Assembly (NCBI GenBank): GCA_011620695.1 | Contig: WOYT01000104.1 | Span: forward strand, 1 to 46,890 | DNA length: 46,890 nucleotides | Direction of reading: 5' to 3' | Source: Proteiniphilum sp. | GTDB lineage: Bacteria > Bacteroidota > Bacteroidia > Bacteroidales > Dysgonomonadaceae | Part shown: piece after piece, positions 28,278-34,847 of the stretch | Layout: each line of letters opens with the position of its first letter | How positions within the stretch are numbered: position 1 is the stretch's first letter | The notes under the pieces: model-generated | What the model saw: only the letters and a program-made list of their open reading frames with translations | The model's database searches: none | Told to the model about the DNA's origin: nothing | Translations under genes and position numbers: made by a program

Positions 28278-28757
28278 TTAGGCTTTTCTTTTGAAAAGGG
28301 GCAGTATCAAAATAGCAAGAAACGTGAGCGCGAGTAAGACATAGGAGCTATAAAGCCACATATCGGTCAGTTTCAATGTCGCCGGTCTGTTGTCGGGCCC
28401 ATCGTAACCGGGGATATTGAGCCGTGTACCATCACCGATCGAATAGGTGATCAGCAACAGCGCTGCAATACCCACCACCGCGAGCAATCCGCCCAATGCT
28501 TTTCGGGGACTCTCTTTCAACTGTTTGATGAAAGAGGTGAGTGCAAAGAGTAAAAGCACCACGATGGTAATCCCCAGGAGGAAATAGCCCCAATACAATA
28601 CCAGGTCAGTAAACCTGGGCTGACTCATGTCGGCAGCAATCTTTTCATGCCCCGGTACCTGCCCTCCCAGGTAGAACAACGCCATCACCCCTATAGATAT
28701 CAGGACACCTATAATGAGAGCGGTCTTGGAGGTTCTGTGAATTTTCGTAACAGCCAT
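28278..28757 (-). CDS. Unknown four-helix membrane protein in the exb operon
   Basis: 159 residues with four predicted membrane helices, at about 13-30, 53-75, 87-104 and 133-152. A 30-residue loop between the third and fourth helices contains 'GDGTRLNIPGYDGPDNRP' and probably faces the periplasm. I do not recognise a named domain. It lies between exbB (5 bases away) and the first exbD (36 bases away) on one transcript, so a role in the TonB-energising complex is likely by position. The similar helix-loop-helix pattern of the two halves (each with an 'L..W/LY..Y.LL' start) hints at an internal repeat, but this is weak. Confidence 0.8.
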   Translation of the reverse strand: MAVTKIHRTSKTALIIGVLISIGVMALFYLGGQVPGHEKIAADMSQPRFTDLVLYWGYFLLGITIVVLLLFALTSFIKQLKESPRKALGGLLAVVGIAALLLITYSIGDGTRLNIPGYDGPDNRPATLKLTDMWLYSSYVLLALTFLAILILPLFKRKA

Positions 28758-28762
28758 ATTTC

Positions 28763-29566
28763 TTACAAGTTTTTGTATTTAACGTTGTATTTGATCACCA
28801 TATCCAGGAATTTGATCGAAGCATCTTCCATCTTGTTGAGGATGCCTTCCATCTTACTGAGGATATAGTTGTAGATCACCTGCAGGATCAGAGCCACGAT
28901 CAGACCACCTACTGTGGTGATAAGGGCTACCTTCATACCGCCGGCTACAATCGTCGGGCTCATGTCACCTGCTCTCTGGATATCGTCGAAAGCCTGTACC
29001 ATACCTATTACCGTACCAAGGAATCCGAGTGAAGGGGCAATGGCGATGAAGAGGGTGATCCAGGAGAGGTTTCGCTCCAGCAGACCAGACTGAACACCAC
29101 CATAAGAGACGATGGAACGTTCTACCACGTCGGGACCCTGGTCCAGACGAAGCATACCCTGGTAAACGATCGATGCAACAGGTCCTCTGGTGTTGCGGGC
29201 GATATCCTTGGCCGCCTCTATATCACCTCTATCCAATGCGTCGCCCACTTTGTCGAGCAAAGAATCGGGATCCACATCAGCCAGACTGAGATAGATAATT
29301 CTTTCAAGGCAGAAAGCCAGACCGAGGATCAAAGCAATCATGATCAAGCTCATAAAGCTGGCACCACCTTCTATGAATTTTGTCTTCAGCGCCTGATGAA
29401 ATCCACCATTGGATGTTTCCTCAACTGCCGCAGAAGCGGTTTCAACAGGTGCAGAAACAACCTCTTCTGTTGGTACCTGGGAAGTTGTGTCTTGCGCCAA
29501 AAGAACCGATGACAATCCCACGGACATCATTCCGAAGATTGCTAAAATTGCAAATAACTTTTTCAT
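28763..29566 (-). CDS. exbB: ExbB/TolQ/MotA-family proton channel protein
   Basis: 267 residues. An N-terminal signal-like helix (MKKLFAILAIFGMMSVGLSSVLLAQ) and an acidic Ala/Val/Glu linker precede the usual three-helix ExbB core, an N-terminal extension common in Bacteroidota ExbB. The core segments 'GASFMSLIMIALILGLAFCLERI' and 'LGFLGTVIGMVQAFDDI' are clear, as is the last helix with 'GGMKVALITTVGGLIVALILQVIYNY'. The protein forms the pentameric channel that, with ExbD, turns proton flow into movement of TonB. It is the first gene of a four-gene operon. Confidence 0.93.
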   Translation of the reverse strand: MKKLFAILAIFGMMSVGLSSVLLAQDTTSQVPTEEVVSAPVETASAAVEETSNGGFHQALKTKFIEGGASFMSLIMIALILGLAFCLERIIYLSLADVDPDSLLDKVGDALDRGDIEAAKDIARNTRGPVASIVYQGMLRLDQGPDVVERSIVSYGGVQSGLLERNLSWITLFIAIAPSLGFLGTVIGMVQAFDDIQRAGDMSPTIVAGGMKVALITTVGGLIVALILQVIYNYILSKMEGILNKMEDASIKFLDMVIKYNVKYKNL

Positions 29567-29687
29567 TGTGCGTTCAAATTTTTGATTAATGATCTTTTAG
29601 TTGTTTTGTGTATTACGTGTTGTTTAATTGGGTTTTCTGTGCAACAGACTGATGAATAAATCTATCTCTTTTTTACATAAAAACTTG

Positions 29688-29775
29688 CGGAGAGAGCGGG
29701 ATTCGAACCCGCGATACACTTTTGGCGCATACACGCTTTCCAGGCGTGCCTCTTCAACCACTCGAGCATCTCTCC
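29688..29775 (-). tRNA. tRNA-Ser (anticodon GGA)
   Basis: On the minus strand an 88-base cloverleaf starts GGAGAGATGCTCGAGTGG and ends in TCTCTCC plus discriminator G. The acceptor stems pair fully (GGAGAGA with TCTCTCC). The anticodon arm is CACGC-CTGGAAA-GCGTG with anticodon GGA. A long variable arm and the T arm GCGGG-TTCGAAT-CCCGC fit a class II serine tRNA. The CCA end is not encoded. It stands between tatD and exbB on the same strand and fills most of the 348-base gap there. The remainder is AT-rich with no gene seen. Confidence 0.96.
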
Positions 29776-29914
29776 CTTTGGACTCTTTTCCAAAAACGGG
29801 TGCAAATTACAAAAAATATTTTATTCGCATCCCATTTGGTGGGCAAAATTACTGAATTTATCAATCATATGCTACTCTGATCAGAATTAATTTTAATAAA
29901 AGGTTCTTACACTG

Positions 29915-30718
29915 TCATTTTCCGCCAACAAAGGGCTCAATATCGTTTATCCGGCTAAAAAGGCGGATGGCATTTCGTGTGGTGAGAGCTGCCACCTCCT
30001 GCTCGCTCACCTGCCAGATGAGTGCCAGTTTTTGTGCGACAAAAGAGATAAAGGATGACTCATTTCGCTTGCCTCGATGGGGTACCGGTGCCAGGTAAGG
30101 TGCATCGGTCTCAAGAATCACCTTTTCTCTTGGACAATCGGCAAGGGTTTCAGCCAGGCCGGAATTTTTAAATGTGACCACACCATTGATTCCTACCATG
30201 AAATTCTTCAGGTCGAGAATCTGCTGCAAATCCTGTTTCGATCCACCAAAGCTATGAAAAACACCCCGGAGGCGATTACTGCCCACCCGTTTGATGCCGC
30301 GAATCACCTCATCGAGCGCATTTCTGCAATGAATGGCTACCGGCAGATCATGCTCAATGCTCCATTTCAGCTGCTCTTCAAACACGTGCAATTGCTCCTC
30401 ACGGAGGGAGCTGTCCCAGTAGAGATCGACACCAATCTCCCCTACCGCTACATAACATTCGTTATCCCATTCACCGGCGATCACCTCTAACTGTCTCTGC
30501 CACTCTTTTGTGACACTGGTAGGGTGAAGTCCTATCATCGGGAAAAGAAAACCGGGATTCTGTGTAACCGCGGTCCTGAGAGCTGCAATTGTGGTCTCAT
30601 CAATGTTGGGAAGCAATATCTTCCCCACACCGCTGGTGGCTGCTCTTGACAACACATCAGCAAAATCTGGTTGAAACTCCTCGAGGAAAAGATGAGCATG
30701 GGTGTCAATCAGCATCAT
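29915..30718 (-). CDS. tatD: TatD-family metal-dependent hydrolase/DNase
   Basis: 267 residues with the TIM-barrel amidohydrolase layout of TatD. The metal ligands are visible: 'LIDTHAHL' (two His), 'VAVGEIGVDLYW' (Glu), 'VAIHCRNALDE' (His), 'RGVFHSFGGS' (His) and 'ILETDAPYLAP' (Asp). TatD proteins are cytoplasmic nucleases or phosphodiesterases linked to DNA repair and quality control. The exact substrate is uncertain. The start overlaps the stop of the upstream unknown gene by four bases (ATGA), so the two are probably translated together. A second ATG lies one codon in. Confidence 0.94.
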   Translation of the reverse strand: MMLIDTHAHLFLEEFQPDFADVLSRAATSGVGKILLPNIDETTIAALRTAVTQNPGFLFPMIGLHPTSVTKEWQRQLEVIAGEWDNECYVAVGEIGVDLYWDSSLREEQLHVFEEQLKWSIEHDLPVAIHCRNALDEVIRGIKRVGSNRLRGVFHSFGGSKQDLQQILDLKNFMVGINGVVTFKNSGLAETLADCPREKVILETDAPYLAPVPHRGKRNESSFISFVAQKLALIWQVSEQEVAALTTRNAIRLFSRINDIEPFVGGK

Positions 30719-31410
30719 TCCACCATTTCTCCTTTCCTGTAATAGTAAACAATGCCATACCGGCGGTTCAGTTCCAGACGTTTTTCAGCAGGCAGCTCCA
30801 TATGGCTTGTCTCTACTTCATCCCAAATCCGACAAATCAGCTGATCGGCCGTCTCCCTGTAATCAGTGATCTCCCCTAGGATACGATTCGTTGCTTTCTT
30901 ATGCAGCAGCTGGTTCTGGTAAGCCTCCCTGAAAAGCGAATACATCACTTTAACTTTGGCGATGGAGGGGTTGTAGATGGGCACCCCACCCCGGGAGATA
31001 CGTTCGTTTTCACCCTCGATAATCTTCTCCCCCCAGGAGAGAATCTGTTCATGGGTGGTCATATCGGGTACGACCAACTTCTCACTCCCCAGTCCGTAAT
31101 ATGCCAGCTGCTCTTCCTTGATCTCGGCACGGATGACAGAGAGATACAAAACCTGTACAAAGTGAGAGAGGTACATGCGAACATTCTTCATCTTTACGAG
31201 AAACTGCTTGTTGGCCTTTACCTGTAAGGTGTACATCTGCTGATAACGAGCCGACAATCGCTCCAGCCTGGTCAACACCTCTTGCGCTTCGGTAAGCAGC
31301 GCCGGTGAGAGGGGTAATTGTTGAAAGTCGGTTTCTGCAGCTTTCTCTATCAATGTATGCAGTGCCTTGATGCGTGCATTGTCCGTATTGGGTAATCTAC
31401 GATAGGGCAT
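30715..31410 (-). CDS. Conserved protein of unknown function between tatD and prenyl synthase
   Basis: 231 residues, mainly alpha-helical, soluble, without a signal peptide or membrane helix. I do not recognise a named domain, although it resembles hypothetical proteins often seen in Bacteroidales. The N-terminal 110 residues form helical pairs ('ALLTEAQEVLTRLERLSARYQQMYTLQ'). The middle has a Gly/Pro-containing segment ('SRGGVPIYNPSIAKVKVMYS') and the C-terminus ends in a Tyr-rich strand ('YGIVYYYRKGEMVE'). It is 21 bases downstream of the prenyl synthase and overlaps tatD by four bases. The tight operon suggests a housekeeping job, but no function can be assigned. Confidence 0.78.
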   Translation of the reverse strand: MPYRRLPNTDNARIKALHTLIEKAAETDFQQLPLSPALLTEAQEVLTRLERLSARYQQMYTLQVKANKQFLVKMKNVRMYLSHFVQVLYLSVIRAEIKEEQLAYYGLGSEKLVVPDMTTHEQILSWGEKIIEGENERISRGGVPIYNPSIAKVKVMYSLFREAYQNQLLHKKATNRILGEITDYRETADQLICRIWDEVETSHMELPAEKRLELNRRYGIVYYYRKGEMVE

Positions 31411-31431
31411 TCCCTTTGTTGCATCTTTTTG

Positions 31432-32409
31432 TTATTTTTCCCGGTACATCAGGTTCTCCGACAACCAGCATAAATCCTTTTTCCGATTATCTGCCACCCC
31501 CACGGAGGAGAGCAGATCCAAAGATGCAAGGTAGTACTTTTCAATCAGATTCTCAGCAATAATTTTCAAATTTAATTGATCATAGATATTTTTAACAAAG
31601 TTGATCTTCTCCTCAGGATCATAATCGGTTGCGGTAATCCATCTCTCAAGTGCTGCCCGTTGTACCTCATCGGCTTTACTGAGTGCTTTAATCAGAAGGA
31701 AAGTCTTCTTATTGGCCAGGATGTCTCCTCCAATTTTTTTCCCGAAAGTCAGCGGATCTCCATAAACATCCAGCAGGTCATCTTTCAGTTGAAAAGCAAG
31801 GCCGATATGAATGCCGTAGTCATAAAGCAACTCCGCGTCGTGGGGTGAAGCCTTTGCCACGATTGCGCCAATTTTGAGCGCACTGCCTAACAACACAGCT
31901 GTCTTGAGACGGATCATTTCGAGATAATCAGCTTCAGTGACATCAAGCCGCGATTCAAAATCCATGTCATACTGCTGCCCTTTACAGATATCCATTGCCA
32001 TGTTGGAGAAAACATCAAGCACCTGCGGAAGGAGGTGTGACGGCACCTTTGTCACATGACGGTAAGACTCAATCATCATGGCATCGCCCGACAGAATAGC
32101 ACTGTTGACATTCCATTTACAATGCACTGTGGGCATGCCGCGTCGCAGATCGGCATGATCCATCAGATCGTCGTGTAACAGTGAGAAGTTGTGAAAGATC
32201 TCCACTGCCAGGGCCGGTTCCAAGGCGATCTCCGGATCAGCGCCAAACATGTCGGCAGCAAGGAGGGTAAGCAAGGGGCGAACGCGTTTGCCACCGATGG
32301 AAAGGATATAACGAACAGGGGCAAAGAGGGTATCGGGCTCCTCCTGATGCAATACTGCTCCGATCGCTTCTCTGATCTTCTTTTCAAACAGTATAATCTT
32401 ATCATTCAT
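31432..32409 (-). CDS. Polyprenyl (probably farnesyl/geranylgeranyl) diphosphate synthase
   Basis: 325 residues from the ATG at 32409, the normal size for an all-alpha trans-prenyltransferase. The substrate motif 'GGKRVRP', the first Asp-rich motif 'LLHDDLMDHADLRRG' (Asp80, Asp81, Asp84) and the second 'FQLKDDLLDVYGD' are intact. The fifth residue before the first motif is Phe75. An aromatic side chain there limits chain length in known farnesyl and geranylgeranyl synthases, whereas octaprenyl synthases have a small residue. A C15 or C20 product is therefore the better guess. The product feeds undecaprenyl and quinone synthesis. It heads an operon with the unknown gene and tatD. A terminator separates it from tonB. 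Confidence 0.93.
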   Translation of the reverse strand: MNDKIILFEKKIREAIGAVLHQEEPDTLFAPVRYILSIGGKRVRPLLTLLAADMFGADPEIALEPALAVEIFHNFSLLHDDLMDHADLRRGMPTVHCKWNVNSAILSGDAMMIESYRHVTKVPSHLLPQVLDVFSNMAMDICKGQQYDMDFESRLDVTEADYLEMIRLKTAVLLGSALKIGAIVAKASPHDAELLYDYGIHIGLAFQLKDDLLDVYGDPLTFGKKIGGDILANKKTFLLIKALSKADEVQRAALERWITATDYDPEEKINFVKNIYDQLNLKIIAENLIEKYYLASLDLLSSVGVADNRKKDLCWLSENLMYREK

Positions 32410-32441
32410 GACGATTGGCATGGATTAAGGTGAGTAAGAGT

Positions 32442-32475
32442 AAAAAAAGCTGCTTCTGTATCACAAAAGCAGCTT
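32442..32475 (-). terminator. Terminator after tonB
   Basis: On the minus strand AAGCTGCTT (32475-32467) pairs with AAGCAGCTT (32455-32447) around an 11-base loop and is followed by a run of T. It lies directly after the tonB stop at 32496. Confidence 0.82.
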
Positions 32476-32495
32476 CTCGCTTAGAATGTCTCTTA

Positions 32496-33194
32496 TCAGT
32501 TCTGAAGGCGGAATACCACTGGCAAGGTGAAACGGACACGTACTGCCTGTCCACGCTGTCTACCAGGTTTCCAGCGGGGCATCATCTGGATCACCCTCAC
32601 CGCTTCCCTGTCAAGGGAGGGGTCCACACCACGCACCACCTGCACGTCGGTAATACTACCATCCTTTTCCACCACGAAGTTACAGATCACACGACCCTGG
32701 ATGCCATTTTCCTGTGCAATCACCGGATACTTGATGTTGTCGCTGAGGAACTTCATCATGGCAGCATTGCCACCCGGGAATTCAGGTTGGTTCTCCACCA
32801 CCACGAAGATCTCTTCGGTCACCTCTTCCTCCTTGGGCTTTGGAGGTGGGGGTGGCACATAGGTCTGTAGCTGTCTTTGTGACTGGTCATCTTCCGTCTT
32901 GATCTCCAGCCTCGTTTCCACCTTCTCCTCTACCACCTCAATGATCTCAGGCGTTTCTGGTTCCGGAGGGGGAGGGGGAGGGGGAGGAGTGGGCTCGCGA
33001 CGAGTAATCTCAATTTCTTCTTCGGCCAACACATCCTGTACGATGACAGTTTCGTCCAGTTTTCTGGTTCGTGTGGACCATTCAAAAGCGAAGAAAAGAA
33101 GTGAAAGTCCCACCACGAATCCCATTAGGAAAAAGGTGCTTCGATGCACTTCCAAATTCGCTTTTGGCGATTTTTTTACTTCATCTTTGTCCAT
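32496..33194 (-). CDS. tonB: TonB energy transducer
   Basis: 232 residues with the classic layout. A short cytoplasmic N-terminus and one membrane helix ('STFFLMGFVVGLSLLFFAFEW', about residues 19-39) come first. A periplasmic linker rich in Pro and Glu follows, with two proline runs ('EPTPPPPPPPPEPE' and 'YVPPPPPKPKEEE'). A C-terminal TonB domain ('AMMKFLSDNIKYPVIAQENGIQGRVICNF' to the end) completes it. TonB carries energy from ExbB/ExbD to outer-membrane receptors such as the SusC protein at the right end. It stands alone between a -7 box and a terminator, about 3 kb from the exb operon. The first proline run is encoded by an extremely C-rich stretch. Confidence 0.95.
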   Translation of the reverse strand: MDKDEVKKSPKANLEVHRSTFFLMGFVVGLSLLFFAFEWSTRTRKLDETVIVQDVLAEEEIEITRREPTPPPPPPPPEPETPEIIEVVEEKVETRLEIKTEDDQSQRQLQTYVPPPPPKPKEEEVTEEIFVVVENQPEFPGGNAAMMKFLSDNIKYPVIAQENGIQGRVICNFVVEKDGSITDVQVVRGVDPSLDREAVRVIQMMPRWKPGRQRGQAVRVRFTLPVVFRLQN

Positions 33195-33247
33195 TTTTGA
33201 AATTTTTTTATCTACTTCTTTTTTTTGTTACAAGTCTGCTTCTCATG

Positions 33248-33255
33248 CAAAAATA
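33248..33255 (-). promoter_or_regulatory. -7 box upstream of tonB
   Basis: The minus strand reads TATTTTTG (33255-33248), matching TAnnTTTG, 54 bases before the ATG. The upstream side is a long A/T run without a TTG at the usual distance. Confidence 0.5.
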
Positions 33256-33378
33256 GGCATTTTTTTTTTATCACCTCCTTTTTCAGGGATAAAATTAGGA
33301 AAAATAGATTTATTAATGGTTCTCTCTCCTATTCGATGCGGATTTCACATTCTTTTATAAAGTGCGTCAGGCAGCGCT

Positions 33379-33915
33379 CTATTTCATTTTATAAATATCC
33401 TTCAGATTTCTGCCGTAACCATCATAATCAAGACCATAGCCAACAATAAAGTCGTTGGGTATTTCCAGAGCAACATAATCGAGATGAAGCTTTTGTCTCA
33501 GTGCAGCAGGCTTGAAAAGCAGGGTCGCAATCCGGACATCACCGGGACGATGCGTTTTCATCTGCTCCAGGAGTGAGACCATGGTGTTACCACTGTCAAC
33601 AATATCTTCAACGATCACAACACTTCTTCCCTCGATGCTTTCGTTGAGGCCAAGCACCTCTTTTACATTATTCGTGGTAGTGGTTCCATGGTAAGAGGCC
33701 AGGCGCACAAAAGTAATTTCACTGGGGATGGTCACCTCTTTCATCAGCTCACCTGCGAACATGAAAGCACCATTGAGTACCGCCACAAATATGGGGTTCT
33801 TCCCCACGAGGTCGGCGTTCATCTGGCTGGCAATACGTTTAATCCCCTGTTCTATAACCTCTTGCTCAATGAACATCTCGAACGCTTTGTCTTTGATAGT
33901 GATCACTTCTTTCAC
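33379..33915 (-). CDS. hpt: Hypoxanthine phosphoribosyltransferase
   Basis: Converts hypoxanthine (and usually guanine) plus PRPP to IMP or GMP in purine salvage. The PRPP-binding signature 'VVIVEDIVDSGNTM' and the C-terminal 'ALEIPNDFIVGYGLDYDGYGRNL' are intact. The ORF-track ATG at 34014 adds 33 residues that lie across a -7 box and do not look like the family. The GTG at 33915 (reading M-KEVITIKDKAFEMF) gives 178 residues, the normal length. A second GTG at 33906 is also possible. The gene is a single unit between tonB and trmN6. Confidence 0.92.
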   Translation of the reverse strand: MKEVITIKDKAFEMFIEQEVIEQGIKRIASQMNADLVGKNPIFVAVLNGAFMFAGELMKEVTIPSEITFVRLASYHGTTTTNNVKEVLGLNESIEGRSVVIVEDIVDSGNTMVSLLEQMKTHRPGDVRIATLLFKPAALRQKLHLDYVALEIPNDFIVGYGLDYDGYGRNLKDIYKMK

Positions 33916-33935
33916 GATTGTGGAATTTAAGAGGC

Positions 33936-33943
33936 CAAAATTA
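33936..33943 (-). promoter_or_regulatory. -7 box upstream of hpt
   Basis: The minus strand reads TAATTTTG (33943-33936), matching TAnnTTTG. Its position, 21 bases before the GTG at 33915 and inside the longer ORF, supports the GTG start. No TTG is seen at the expected upstream distance. Confidence 0.4.
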
Positions 33944-34035
33944 CTACAATTTTGTGACTTACGGGTGAGGATGAGCGCTTTTTTGCCCAAAATTTGTGTT
34001 TCACTACCTTGCAAGCAGGTTACGCATCTTTTTTT

Positions 34036-34752
34036 TCAGAGGTTGAGGTAGAAATCGCGAACCAGCGCTGCAAACTCAGGTGTATAGTGATGACGCGACT
34101 CCTCAATCAACAGTTGGGTCTCCTCCAGCATCCCTTCACTCCGTGAAAGCTCAACCAGTACCCTGCGAACAGGTTTTCCTGGTGCAGGCACCACACGCGT
34201 CAGCCTTCGCAGGCAGAAAGAGCGTGATTCCGACATCTGCAGCAGTTCAGGCAACCTGTCAGCAGGCAAGATCAGTGCCAGTCGGCCCTCCGGTGAGAGG
34301 CAACGGTCCGCCCCGTGCAAAAGATCATCGAGCGAAAGACTGACGGAATGTCGGGCATGTGCCCTGGCCGCATCGGGAGGAAGAAGGGAACGGGAGAAGA
34401 AAGGGGGATTGGAGACGATCAGATCGTAAAGATCAGTACTGACAGCAGCAAACTGCTGAAAGGAAGAAACCTCAACGGCGATCCGGTCGTGGAAAGGAGA
34501 TGCTTCCACGTTCTCAACTGCCTGCCGGCAGCACTCACGGTCGATATCGATGGCCGTGATTACGGCCCGTGGGCAGCGCTGCGCCATCATCAGGGCTATT
34601 AACCCCGAACCGGTGCCCACGTCCAATATATGGATACCATGATCTACCGATGCCCAGGCACCGAGAAGCACCCCATCAGTACCCACTTTCATGGCACACC
34701 TGTCATGATAAATGGTAAACTGCTTGAAACGGAAAGAGGAATTTGACATCAT
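34036..34752 (-). CDS. trmN6: tRNA1(Val) adenine-37 N6-methyltransferase (YfiC/TrmN6 family)
   Basis: 238 residues with a Rossmann methyltransferase fold. The SAM motif is 'ILDVGTGSGLIAL' (about residues 42-54) and the catalytic NPPF motif is 'LIVSNPPFF' (Asn115-Phe118). The N-terminus 'FRFKQFTIYHDRCAMKVGTDGVLLGAWA' is the signature of the YfiC/TrmN6 group, which methylates A37 of tRNA1(Val) using SAM. Related HemK/PrmC enzymes share NPPF but not this N-terminus. The gene diverges from lon, and its start lies 95 bases from the lon start. Confidence 0.9.
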   Translation of the reverse strand: MMSNSSFRFKQFTIYHDRCAMKVGTDGVLLGAWASVDHGIHILDVGTGSGLIALMMAQRCPRAVITAIDIDRECCRQAVENVEASPFHDRIAVEVSSFQQFAAVSTDLYDLIVSNPPFFSRSLLPPDAARAHARHSVSLSLDDLLHGADRCLSPEGRLALILPADRLPELLQMSESRSFCLRRLTRVVPAPGKPVRRVLVELSRSEGMLEETQLLIEESRHHYTPEFAALVRDFYLNL

Positions 34753-34809
34753 GCACCATCATCATACCTCTTTGGCACGGAATTTGTCACGCCATAAGGT
34801 ACAGGAAAA

Positions 34810-34817
34810 CAAATATA
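34810..34817 (-). promoter_or_regulatory. -7 box upstream of trmN6
   Basis: The minus strand reads TATATTTG (34817-34810), matching TAnnTTTG, about 58 bases before the trmN6 ATG. It lies in the lon leader on the other strand. No TTG is seen at the usual distance. Confidence 0.45.
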
Positions 34818-34847
34818 GTCAATTTTCTGTTTTCAGCACAGAACGAA

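Noticed and set aside
29628-29855. 75-residue plus-strand ORF
   Set aside because: It runs across the tRNA-Ser gene on the other strand and reads through its T arm, a common false ORF.
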